64,000 nt of DNA from contig BRXU01000027.1 of assembly GCA_030267565.1 (NCBI GenBank), positions 1,163,001 through 1,227,000 of the forward strand. Reading direction: 5' to 3'. A program made the position numbers and the translations under genes. Within the stretch, counting starts at the first letter, position 1, and each line of letters opens with the position of its first letter. Source of the DNA: Pleodorina starrii. Lineage: Eukaryota > Chlorophyta > Chlorophyceae > Chlamydomonadales > Volvocaceae. This document shows positions 11,185-21,995 of this stretch, piece after piece. The notes under the pieces were generated by a model. The model was given only the letters and a program-made list of their open reading frames with translations, did not search any database and was not told where the DNA came from.

Positions 11185-12698
11185 TTACCATTGCCCCTCC
11201 GACTCCCGCTCCCGCACCCACTCCCGCTTCCACTCCCGCTCACCGCAGTCCGCCTGGTGGAATGCGACCACCGCGTTGGGGTCCAGGCTGCGGCACTCGT
11301 TGGTCGACTTGGCGCTGACCCCGAAGCCCAGCGGGATGTCGGCCATGTTGTAAATGACGGCGCCCGTGTAGCTGGGCGTGTTCTCGGTGATTCGCGCCAG
11401 GCCGCTCTTCAGCACGTTGTTGCCGTATAGGAACTGCATCTCCGCCGACGGCTTGACCCAGATCTGCATTGGGGATATCAGGCCGTACAAGATCGGGCGG
11501 CGCGGCAGGCGGCGTGGCGCGAGGGGGTGGGGGCGCCGACGCGTGACCCAGCCGGAACGGGAGTACGGCATGACGTCAGCAGGCCGAGTGTTGAGACAGA
11601 CGGTGGTCGGCTGATTGTGAGCGTGGCCGTGTAGAGTGCAGCCGTCGATGCCGGGCGTGCGGGTGCCAGAGCGAAACCAATTAGCCGTCTGGCTAATGTC
11701 ATTGCGCGCCGGGGCCGTTGGATGCCAAAGGGCTAGTTGGATTCGTACGTAAGGGCGGGAAGCATGCCTACGCTCTCACACACCGCTGGCCCAAAGCGGC
11801 GGCTCGAGCGGACTGAGGAAAGCCCTGCTGGGTCCTGACAGGTCAGGACTCTTCCCACATCCGCCGTCGCTGGACCCAATACTTTAAACAGATTGGCTGT
11901 ACCAGGCAAACCCAGCCCAACCCCCGGCCCTTGCAGCCCTACGCAAGATCTTGGATGCCTGCGCGGCAAGCTAGCGGCTGTTCCCGCGCGACGGCGCAAC
12001 CGAAATCTGGCAAAGACGCCCATGGCCGCACGAGCGGATTCCGGCACCCGTCATGCGCCAAGGCCCCTTAGCACGCACCTTATACTTGGCATACTGAGAT
12101 ATGACGTCCAGCGCCCCAATTGTGAGGCGAAATTTCCCTGTGTGCGTGAGCTTCCCTATGCACGTGCCCAGCGCAACCAGCTTGTCCCGCGCAATCTGCG
12201 TACGACACGTGTACAAGCAGAGAATGTATGCAGTCAGCGCAGCCACGACCACGGGTCCACCCGACATGCACTGCGACCTCCATCACACTGGAGTGGATTT
12301 GCTTGCGGGAATCACTCTCCCTGACCCATGCAGAATGGGTGACCTCGGCGGCGGTGCACGGCAGTGCTCCACCGGGGCTTCCCGCCCCCACACCGCCCTT
12401 ACGTTGGTGGCCTTCTTCATTAGCTTCTCTTTAACATAGAAGACCTTGTTCTTGTGCAAGCGAAAGCAGTACGGCTCGTTGGGCCGGTCGATAAGGTTCT
12501 TGATATTCTTGCCAATGAATTTATACAGTTTCTCAAAAACCGCTTTTGTCTCCTACAGTTGTGGATATCATAACGTGAGGCCAAACAAGTGTGCAGGCGA
12601 CGGGCCCATGGTCCCAACTGTCGGCGGCGTTTCCAAAGATGCTAAAATCGTGCATATATATCTGTAACTGGTCTCACCTCTTCCGTCAGGGGCCGCAT
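11185..12698 (-). CDS. NIP7: NIP7, 60S ribosome biogenesis factor with PUA domain, 4 exons
   Basis: Small nucleolar protein that binds pre-rRNA during 60S (and 27S processing) assembly. Exons on the minus strand are 12698-12678 (MRPLTEE), 12552-12403, 12195-12079 and 11463-11185. The model gives 188 aa against about 180 in animals and yeast. Hallmarks seen are MRPLTEE at the N-terminus, the [15 protein letters not shown] segment, a [20 protein letters not shown] segment, and the C-terminal PUA-like region with [29 protein letters not shown] and FHQAD. The last codons are uncertain. The reading frame runs through to a stop at 11185, giving an Arg/Glu/Trp-rich tail, but a GTGAGC donor after codon ADC (exon end 11244) could instead splice to a short unseen final exon. 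The start codon is certain from homology. It is divergent from the dynein light chain gene. Confidence 0.92.
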
Positions 12699-13031
12699 CT
12701 TCGGTATTAAGTTCAAGCCGTCGGTCTAACTGAAAACGTTTGTCCCTAAGAACAAAGAGGAGAAATACTTATCTTGGCTCTATTTGCAAGCTGAAGATAG
12801 TCCGTGAATTATGATAATGGCAGTGAGATGAGGAGCAGCCCACCTGCCAAAAAACAAAAAACCAACAAAGGAACCGCCGTACGGCGAATTGCGTTCTCTA
12901 GGCAAAAGCGTGTCTACCCTACATCCTAACGAATACTACACATACTAGCTAATCTTTGTCGAGCAACCTGTGATTAGCTGATGCACCTTACATTGGCCGC
13001 TTAAATTTTGACTTGAGACAACTTTACGAGG
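12699..13031. promoter_or_regulatory. Divergent promoter interval NIP7 / dynein thioredoxin light chain
   Basis: 333 bp separate the two opposed start codons. The stretch is noticeably more AT-rich than its neighbours (poly-A runs near 12845-12865). No defined motif can be assigned. This is inferred from orientation. Confidence 0.45.
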
Positions 13032-14147
13032 ATGACTGCATTGCTTCCACCCATACAATACCACATCGATACCGATGCAGAGCTTGAGGCAAAGTTGGCC
13101 GGCAAGGGATTGAAAGGTGTGTAGGCATGTCAGCATGGCCCATCGAAGCCCTGCTTTACCACGCGGCTTATAAGTACCCTGCTCATGGCAGTTGTCGAGA
13201 TCTTCTCTGAGTGGTGTGGTCCATGCAAGAGCGTCTTGCCCACCTTCCGCCGTATCCGCCTGGACAGAGACGACGAGAACGCCCTGCTGTTCCTCACGGT
13301 AAACTCACCCTTGCAACCAGAGTGCCAGCTTGCAGGTGGTCACGGTTCCTCCCCCCTCTCCTTACAGGTGTGCGCAGAGAAATGCAATTTCCTTGAAGCG
13401 GCCAAAGAGCATCGGGGGAAGTCGGAACCCCTATTCCTTCTCTACCGGGTATGGCGTCGTGTGAGCCCCGTGACCCTGATTTACACACCAACATGCTCAA
13501 GCTGAGGATGCACATCTGGGTGTCGGGCATCATCCCGTGGCTGTGGGTTTGGGCTCCACCAGCCACCCCACGGGCCACGCCGGGCCACGAGGGACGCACC
13601 AATCGCAATGTTGCACTACTCCGAATAAAGGTTGCAAGACCTGAGGGGTAATGTTCTCCGTTCCCGGTGCTGTGAGACTTCCTTTCGACCAACACCCGGT
13701 GACCAGTGCTGGAGCTGCTGGTTTACAATCCGTCCTGTTCATTGCCCCGCACCGCTCCTGAACAGAACGGGCAACTTAAAGCCAGGATAGAGGGGGCCAA
13801 CACGCCTGCGCTCAACCAGCAGGTGCTCACGCTCACACCGGCAAACGCGGACGTGGATGACCTGGAGGTATGGCTGACGGACCGGGTGGAGGCATGTGGG
13901 TTGGCGATGCGGTGGTGAAGCAGTCGCAGGCCAATGCGCGCCCTTGGTGCCTGCACATGCAGGAAGGAGGACATGCCCAACGCTACATTCGTTGGCACCC
14001 GTCCGGAGCTGCCCTAAGCGTTTGTTCACGCCCTGTCCCGCCATGCCTCAGGAAAACCCGATCTACCTCGCAAAGATGGAGCGCGAGCGGATTGCGCGTG
14101 GAGAGACGGTGAAGGACTCGAAGGGTGGCAAGAAGGGCAAGAAATAA
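13032..14147 (+). CDS. Thioredoxin-domain outer arm dynein light chain (LC3/LC5-like), 5 exons
   Basis: Exons 13032-13116, 13192-13298, 13368-13448, 13766-13867 and 14052-14147 give 156 aa, all in phase. It is a single thioredoxin fold with the vicinal-cysteine site EWCGPCK at residues 35-41, and the later segment GKSEPLFLLYR..NGQ that in this family carries the conserved Pro. It lacks a transit peptide. It ends in a lysine-rich tail (ERERIARGETVKDSKGGKK). Size, the SEP-LFL-NGQ pattern and the charged tail fit the ciliary thioredoxin light chains of outer arm dynein (Chlamydomonas LC3/LC5) better than a plastid or cytosolic thioredoxin. Cytosolic thioredoxin-like protein is the alternative. 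If correct, the organism makes motile flagella. Confidence 0.78.
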
Positions 14148-15849
14148 GCGCGCCAGGGTCTCAAGGACGCGGGCCGCGATGGGGTTTTGGTGTGTGTCGA
14201 CGCGCGTATGTTGACCGACCCTCTTCACTTGACCTGGGGAATGACTGGCTCCAGGACAACGTTACACGTCCGCCTGATGTCGTGTCAGGTACCGCTGGTT
14301 GTCCATTTGCCATGGCGCTGGTTGGCTCTGTTGGCTGCCCACACAAGTCCAAGCATGCAGTTTGCTAGCAGCCTGTTTCTACGGCTCGGACTTCCACGAG
14401 AGCGACTTCTTTATCTGGTTGTGATGCGATCTGGTTGTGATGCAAACCGCGGTGTGCTGCTCTGCAGCGATGCCAATTACCTTGACTTTGTACTTGTGGT
14501 TCCGCCGCTAGTGTTCCACTTTGTGGGCTGTACGCATGCCGGGGCAGTCACCGGTTCCCGCGGATGCCCCGGTCCCGCGCTGACGGCCGGTATGATCTCT
14601 GCACTCCTGTATTTACGAACGCAAGGGTGTGTGTACCGTGAGCCGTGAACCTGAAGGTGTGTGCTTTGGTAAGGTAAGATCGCGGCACGCCAGGCGTTGC
14701 GTCGCGCTGGGATGGAGGCTCAGAACGTTGGGTGCGGAAATGCGGGCATGCCATCTACTGCCCGGGTTGCGACAAGTGCAGCAAGACTGGACTGATTGGC
14801 TTTACCGTGTCTTAAGAGTCAGAAATCCCACCATAGGCCCGCTCCGTGCAAGCGTGCACCGTGTGTTGCCTAATGTAAGCTGTTGTGAGACTCCGCGGCC
14901 TTTCACTCCGCCTTTAGTTTGTGAGATACAGCATCACGCCTGCGATGTGAGAATCCATTGAGCTGGTACTCAAAGGCAAGAAGATGCCCGGGGTTGTCTG
15001 GACACGGCACGGGCCCGTGCAGCTGGAGATACGGTAATTACGCGTGCTGTGGGGTGGGACCCTGGGCGGCAGACGGCTCTGAGCCATCTCATGGCGCTTG
15101 CAATTCTTGCCGCACAGGGAGGGGTTTAGTTGTAAAGCATAGGGTTTGGTCGGCAAACACGGTGGTAGCTCCTACTGGGGCCAACAACGCGAAAAGGTAA
15201 CGAACTCGCTCCCGCGGAGCCCCAAACGCCGCAAGAAGGTACCGAGGTAATTGACGGGTCGTTTCGGTAAACTCATGTAGGTTGATTAACGTTGCGAACC
15301 TAAGCGTCTCGTCTTGCTCGCCCGTCGCCCGAAATCGGCTTGCGATAACAGAGCAGATTCGCAAAATCGCGTACCGGGGATGAGGAAGCGCGTCAGACGT
15401 TCAGCTCCATCACATGAGGTGGCAAATAGTTTTTGGCCAAGATGAGGCTCACAAGGCTTACGCGAGTTTGGTACAGAAGGGTCATAACTGTTTCGGCAGG
15501 TACGGCAAACCGCTTCAGGCGACAGCTATGTGTTGAGGGCCGTCGCCTCTCTTACAAAAATGGATACATGCATATACACAATAGCTTAAAGTGCTGAACT
15601 ATAGTATTTTGTATTTGGTGGCTACTTTTATAGAGTTTTAAAGTCGTTGTCCATTCTAAAGTACCTTACCGCGCAAGTTATTGGCATAACACAACAGCAG
15701 TTTCTTATATACTACAGTCCAGAGATTCTTTCTACCCCTCAGGTTTAGGCTTCGCAAGCTGCGCTTGACTTGCACGGTCGCGGCTCTCCAGTTCGTTTTG
15801 TTATCAGCTCGTTTTGTCACCCGATACAGTCATATTGGACCGTTCAAGA
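14148..15849. other. Intergenic; includes an AT-rich island
   Basis: No gene is supported. From about 15540 to 15730 the sequence becomes clearly AT-rich with T and A runs, which could be the promoter/5' region of the next gene. A minus-strand frame at 15089-15364 reads like protein (it contains FGAPRERVRYLFALLAPVG) but has no stable family match and no flanking exons. Confidence 0.4.
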
Positions 15850-17539
15850 ATGGCTGACTCTCCTAAGGGTACGTGGCATCATCGCTACGCCTTCCTGATG
15901 CAGCCAGCGAATTCCAGAGTATTGTACCTACCTTCTGCCCGTTCCACTCCCTCTTCCCCACAGCCGCTGCAAGTGCAATTGGTCAGCGCCCCAACGATCG
16001 CTCAACGAACCACATAGAATTATGCCGGCGGCCTCTTCGCCGCAAGACGGTGGCAGTACCTGGGGAAGCAGTAGGTAGGTGCTTTGCGGAACAGCAGCAA
16101 TGGCCACGTGCACACGAGCCTGACCGCTTTGAACCGTGCGAAATGCAGGCAGGGCCCCTAGGCTGTCTCGCGGAAAGGGCAACCCGCCACCCAGCGACCA
16201 GGAGTGGCAGTACCACCCCTCAAAGCAATTCGTGCCCGGAAAGTCGTGGGCATCATCGCTGTAAGTGCGCGCACTGCATGTCACCGGCTGTGCCCTGCGC
16301 GTAAGCGCAGTACGTGCTGGCAGCTCGGTAACACAGAATGTCCAGCCATCAGGCTGTTGCGAGGACTGTGCTGTCTGATACAATCGGGCCCAGTCACTGG
16401 CCGAGCTCTGCTCAATTGCGGCAGTGCTGCGCCTCTCGTCCACTCAAATCGTTGTATGCGCCATTTCCCACCCAGGTCCACGGTGATCAATCAGACGCGC
16501 GACTGCCCCTCTGGGCAGTCCGCCCCTTCCGCACGACCGCGCACCTCGATCCGCGTGTCGGAGCGGGCTTACGAAGCGCACCTGGCGGGCGGAGCCGTCG
16601 CGGTGGTGTCGCCGGTAAGCCTGGGATGCAGCAGTCAGGGCGCCAAACCATCCCGGCCGGAGCCCTCTTTGCCCACGTGGCGGGAAATCTCATTCCACCT
16701 TTGTCCTGACGTGATGTGCAGCCGAATCCTGCCAAGCCGCTGCGGCGGAAGTCGGAGATGGTGAGGCCCCGCACCACGCGGGTCATGGGGATACAGTCTG
16801 AGGAGCAGGAGCTTGCAGGGTTGGTACCGCCGCTCATGTACGCTCTCGTGTCGACCACTAGCCAAGGTACGCTTTCACAGCAATGGCGTGTCAGGGAGCG
16901 TGGGGCTTACGACACCCACACGAAAACGGTGGCTTACCTTGCTTGGCCCTGCGCATGTGCCCATACTGCGCGTATGGATGCAGATGTGTCCATCACTTCC
17001 CGGCCCACAACCGCGCCGCCGTGCGGTGTCGTCAACAAGAGACAGACATGCGCGGGATACGAGCTGGCACGCAGCGCGCGCGACGATGTGCAGTACCGCT
17101 ACTCAGTGAGCATCGGCCAGTCGGAGCGCAAGGTAAGGTTCAACCACGCGTCAGGAAACCCGCGAGCAGGGACGCGACCCATCTGTCCAGGTAGCGCATT
17201 TACCAATGGCCGCTGCGTGCAGCGATCTGTGGCGCCTCTTTCATGTGCTCAATTTAGCAACATCGAAACTGAGGCTTGCGGCGATGCAGGGTCTGCGTGT
17301 ATCGGACATGTGCGGGATTGGAACGATGTGCGCACCGCTTCGGTGGGCGGCACGCGCCCGCTTGCGCTTTAGCCTGAGACCTTACGCCGCTGAACGTTTG
17401 CTCGCAGCTGGCGACGGAGCGCTTCGCCGCGCCGCAGCTGACGGCGCCCGCGAAGAACCAGGCCCGCAACACCTTCTTCGACAACCGCAGCGACTATGAG
17501 ATCAACAGGGCGCGCAGCCGGTTATCCACCATCATGTAA
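15850..17539 (+). CDS. Unrecognised protein, 6 exons, 232 aa
   Basis: Exons 15850-15868, 15964-16078, 16476-16614, 16722-16866, 16984-17132 and 17408-17539 join in frame from ATG to TAA with GT-AG borders. I do not recognise the family. The protein is basic and low in hydrophobic stretches. It has no signal or membrane segment. Two similar basic motifs occur (RRPLRRKTVAVP in exon 2, KPLRRKSEMVRPRTTRV in exon 4). The C-terminal exon reads ARNTFFDNRSDYEINRARSR and ends in STIM. The small size, basic character and regular short motifs would suit an axonemal microtubule-associated protein, but that is a guess. Exon 1 (19 nt) and the exon 2 donor at 16079 (GTGCTT) are the least certain parts. Exons 3 to 6 are better supported. 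Confidence 0.6.
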
Positions 17540-17900
17540 TGCAGCCGGAGCTGGCTCCGCGCGCTCAAGAAATAATGGCTGGCTTCGCGCGCTGACACGG
17601 AGCAATTTACAAGTGCACTGCCAATCCCAAAACGCAATGCCGTATATGTCGTACGTTAGAACCCGGCTTTCGGAATGCAACCCTTTCCGAAGCCGTGTTG
17701 TGGCGTCGTTTGGAGCGGGCTTGCCGCAATCACATGTGTTTTTTGACAAGGTGTTGGGAGGTGGTTCTTAGTGTGGTGTGCAGCGTGGACCCCGACTGTG
17801 TACGGTATATACTTGTCTACTTGTTGCAGGACGGCTTTACACGGGGCATAATGCAGTGATCGACGCGCAGTGACGGAGTGTGACTATACCTAGAGACAGT

Positions 17901-18344
17901 TTACACCATGACTATACAAAATACGTTATTCCCTCGCCGGGTCCGTCCGGATTGGGTTCTATAGTGAAGGCATATGCATTCATATGCTGCTGAACTGAGG
18001 CACCGTGGTGATAAAATGTAAATCCAGTGAGAACGACGACAGCCTCTCGCTAGTGGTGCTTTTCGCTGATTGGAAATGTCCAGTGGGGATGTCAGTAGGG
18101 CCACGACGGCTTTAGCGCCCAGAGACAGGTTTCCCTCGATGCAAAACCACATCCCACGCCATTCGCGACCCATCCTCTGGCGAATAAAGCTGTTGTTCCC
18201 ATCCATCTGTGCGATTTGAACATTGCCCACTGGGGTTGCGTCGTCGCCGCCAGACACCCCAAGAAGTAGATAGGAGAAAAGAGTCGGGCCGCAATTTCCG
18301 TGCACACACGTTACAGAGTTGCGGCTCCGTGATTGGAAACCCAA
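17901..18344 (-). other. Possible expansin-like (C-terminal domain) fragment, 147-codon frame
   Basis: The frame starts 16 nt past the RPL12 stop. Its central part shows a pattern reminiscent of the expansin/pollen-allergen domain: a GVSGGDD turn, then FIRQRMGREW (compare the family's W-x-x-M-x-R-x-W) and a following beta-rich LSLGAKAVVALLTSP. No N-terminal double-psi barrel domain, signal peptide or splice context is present. It lies where the RPL12 3' UTR should be. It could be a decayed fragment or coincidence. Confidence 0.25.
18311..18315 (-). terminator. Candidate poly(A) signal TGTAA of RPL12
   Basis: TGTAA on the minus strand 45 nt after the RPL12 stop codon. TGTAA is the usual poly(A) signal of chlorophycean green algae. 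The position suits, but the motif is short. Confidence 0.5.
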
Positions 18345-18359
18345 GCGCCTGCCCGTCGC

Positions 18360-20238
18360 TTAGGCGTCCGGCACCTCGATGCTGCCCTCGCTGATCTGCT
18401 CGGAAGCAAGGCAGAAGGCACAGAAAGGGGGCATGGGGTTAGAACAATGTAGAACCTGTAATCAGCAGTGAAGTAGGCAGGCACTTTTCTGATTCAAGGT
18501 CGTCAACAATCGGGAAGTTAATTTCAAGGCGTGCCGTACTATCGAAAGGGGCGGAGCGCGAAGAGTTTCTCCGCGACTGCAACCACCGCACGGGAGCCCT
18601 CCAGGACATTCGGGCCAACCCCGGCTTCGCCTACAGCACTAGTCCTGCGTCCGCAGTGCCCCCTTTGCATTCGAGCTACGCGACAGGATGTCAATCCACA
18701 CCACCGCGCTCACATCTCCTGACCTGCACCAGCATGCTTGGTCGCTTCGCGCGCGTATGCGCCCTGGTACCCGCCCCCTGGGGCCCGAACACATCGATAG
18801 CCACTGACCATGTACCATCCCCGTGCTGCGCCCCGAGCTTTCAGGTTAACCGGCGCATCGGGCGCACCGTCCTTCCCCTCCTCTCCATTAACCCTCTGCA
18901 GGCAACCCCTCCACGCGATCCCACAAAACGGAAACTAGACAGCACAGAAACCACCCAACAGCGCCTCGTATCCACTCCGCATATTGCGCAATTGTGGAGA
19001 CGTGTTATTGACTCCCGCCATGCGAACGACGTGAAGCCTCCCCTTTCTGACCCTAACCCGGCTAGGTGTCGTTCAGGCTCCTGCTGATAGCCGGAAGGTG
19101 ATTCAGGTGCAAGGCGGGTATGCACAAGTCGCACATTCGGACTAATCCTCTTTCCGAACGCTGCCGACGCAATGACATATCCCCGGGAGCATTCCCGTCA
19201 AAACCCACAGATGCTCAATCCGCAAGGGGCCTTGGTCAAATCCAAATCACAGGCACAACTGAGCTCCAGCACCCTGGCCGTTGAAGCCGCCATTCGATTT
19301 CCCCCCGTGTGTCCGTTTTTATCAAAAGCTGCGGACCATCGCTAGGTCGTCAACAGGCCTGGACGCGATAAGAGTCTTTGATTGCTTGCCACGATCCGGA
19401 GCAGCGCGTACTTTCCGGTGCAACAGCCCCCTCCATGTACCCGAGCCACAAACCCACCCCACTTAGCCCCGACCCGACCCCTCCCCCGGATCCAGCTCCG
19501 CGCGTCTCCCGGCGACCCACCGCAGCAATGACGTCGCGCGGGTCCTTGCCGTCCACCTTGCAGCCCACGGACACGGCTGTCCCAAGAATCTCCTTGCAGC
19601 CGTTCGCCAGGTCCTTTGCGCAGCTGCGTGGCCGCATGACACGGGCAATCTCGATGATGTCCGACATCGAGACGCTGCCAGTGTGCTTGATGTTCTTCTC
19701 CTGCGCGGCACAAGAGGCCAGCGACGGTGGTTGGCGTGCGGACCTCAACGCCGATGCACCGCGCCAACTTGTCCCAGGCGGGGACTCTGCATTCTGTGCC
19801 GATAAGTAACATGCTGCCAAAATTTATATTCCATATTATTCGCTGCGCAGCTGGTGTCGCTGGCGACCATAGGTGCCGGCGGACGAAGCCATTCCTCATG
19901 CGCCGGCGGCTGCACTGCTGTATATAAGCAATTGCTCCAGCGACTGAGCCCACCTTCTTGCGATCCCGGGCAGGCTCCTTGAGGGCCTTAATGACCAGCG
20001 CGGCCGCCGAGGGAATGACCGAAATCTTCGCCTGGCGGTTCTGGACCGTCAGCTTGACGGTGATGCGCAGGCCCTTCCAGTCCTTGGCCGTCTCCTTGGC
20101 GATATCCTCACCAATCTTCTTGGGCGACAGACCCAGAGGACCGATTTTAGGAGCCAGCGAGGAGGCGGCACCGACCTCGCCACCCGTCACACGCACGCAC
20201 ACCTCCACCACATCATTGGGGTCGAACTTGGGCGGCAT
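18360..20238 (-). CDS. RPL12: 60S ribosomal protein L12 (uL11), 3 exons
   Basis: Structural protein at the base of the ribosomal stalk. Minus-strand exons 20238-19954, 19700-19521 and 18395-18360 give 166 aa, the normal family length. Exon 1 starts [13 protein letters not shown] and holds [21 protein letters not shown], the segment that carries the conserved proline/glycine loop of uL11. Exon 2 has KNIKHTG and [16 protein letters not shown]. Exon 3 is only 36 nt ([11 protein letters not shown] and stop), so intron 2 is long (1125 bp). The tiny last exon was found by matching the plant ending DGDIEIP-like. Intron 2 contains an exon-like plus-strand island at about 18549-18640 (reading [19 protein letters not shown]) that belongs to no model here. 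Confidence 0.95.
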
Positions 20239-21995
20239 GGTGACTAAAGTTTGCCCCTACGGTGAGGAAAGAGAGAGTCCTGAGGGCACAGTCCAACTTT
20301 TACAGGGAGCCGCTCCAGGGTAGGCGCGCGGGCACTTCTTCGGTTTTGTTCTGCACAGCAGCAAGTGCACTGTATACTATTAATAAAAGACACAACGCAA
20401 AGGCGCAAGTAAACCTAGCTCGCCGTTACAGGCACGCGCGAAGTCTCTTTCTAAACGGAGCTCAGCTTTACAGCCACGTCGTTGCGCACAGGCGGTTACA
20501 CTGTATTTCCTTTCAACATGTTTTATTGTGCTTGGATATTTATTTGATGACCTAATGCATATACTGCAAACGTGGGTTGCAACCGATGAGCCCCTGGCTC
20601 GGACACGCAGCAAGAAACACATGTCCTGCCTTCCAGAACGGCGCCAATATCTGCAGCTTCTTGACCTGGTTGAAGGGTCCTGTAATGGGGGCTGTGCTTG
20701 TGTGGTCAACACGCTGGGCTGTTTGGGCACCTGTTGGGCACCGGTAAGACAGTTGACCGTTAATCGTGCGGGCCGTTCAGCGCCGATCGTAGCCGACCAT
20801 TATAGATCAATGGCGCTGCTTCGTTGAGGAGTTACTGAGCATTATTGAAATTTCAGTTGCAACGAGGCGACGAACTTGTGCAGAAGGCTGTACTCGTTCC
20901 ATGCTTGGGCGACCGTGGACCAGGTTGCTGTTCCCTCGATTACTTTTCACCCGCCTCAGACTTGGGTAGAGTGCCTCTAGTTTCCCTCGCCGGCAGCGCA
21001 TGAGGCGTCGAAGTAGCACATTTGCAGTCGGTTTTGGCATACTAGACTCCCAAAGGGCAGGCGCTTGGGATGGGATCTGTGATGACTTCAGGCCGAGCAA
21101 CGTAACAGCTGCGAAGGGGCTGAACGCACCCTGATTGAGCAGGCGTGGTAGTTCGGGTGGTGCCCCACCAACCAACTGGGACTTGTACACACGGAGTCCC
21201 GAAGGTCTGGTCTGACGCTGTCGTGAAAGGGATGCCGTACATGCCAAGTGGCATGTCTTCACATGTCGTACGTGCATTTACCGCCCATTCGGAGAAACGT
21301 GTGGGGGGACTTTCACGAGTCTGGCAAACAGAGGGTTTGCATGCATGACACCTTGAGTTGGGCCGCTGGCGAACCTATCCTCGTAGCCTGCTGCCCACCC
21401 CGTGGCCAGTGGTCACAGGCCACTGTCACCTCGTCCAGAGGGCTGCACCCGGACATCCCGAATTGCTGGGGAAGGGGCATGCTGCGTGCCATGGGGCGGT
21501 CAATCGGCTCAGCTCTCTATCCGCTGTACCATCCAGTGAGCCACCACGGCACCCGAGTGCAAGCGCCGTACACGGTGTTTCGTGCAATGGCAGGTACAGC
21601 TTGACATACCGTACGACATTACAGTGGCCACCCTGACCATAGCGGCCGTATACCGATAGAGAATCGCCCTAAACGAATACCGTTGCACGTTTCGCAGCTG
21701 TCCATTAAATCCACACAGCCAACGATCTGCCGCGCGCCTTTCATATTCCGGTCGCCACCGCATTGCCTTTGCGCTCGGCTGTCTCGGAGCAGGGCTACAA
21801 AAGAAACCATTATTGTATAAACGCCGAACCCCGAACGCGAGGCGTGTCAGCCGGATGCGAAATTGGGTAAATGGCTCAGAGCGCTCTGCCCGTTGTCTCG
21901 TCCCCGAGAACAGCCACTATGCCTGCCAAACCTAATAGACACCCCCCGGCTGCCGGTGTGACATGCCGGTCGCACGCATTGTCGGCAGCAGCAGC
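20239..21995. other. Intergenic between RPL12 and TRPA
   Basis: It contains the 5' flank of RPL12 and the 3' flank of TRPA. A minus-strand frame (20807-21277, 156 codons) has unremarkable composition but no recognisable motif or splice partner. I see no other structure. Confidence 0.4.

Larger units (their letters stand above)
17540..18359. other. Convergent intergenic stretch with 3' UTR of RPL12
   Basis: It lies between the stop at 17539 (+) and the RPL12 stop at 18360 (-). Its only item of note is the minus-strand frame at 17901-18344, listed separately. Confidence 0.4.

Noticed and set aside
10225..11430. 401-codon plus-strand open frame
   Set aside because: Arg/Pro/Ser/His-rich, no domain, runs antisense into the secure NIP7 exon; typical of GC-rich noncoding DNA.
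15089..15364. Minus frame with FGAPRERVR, faintly like a DNA methyltransferase motif
   Set aside because: Single short match, no other methyltransferase motifs or exons nearby.
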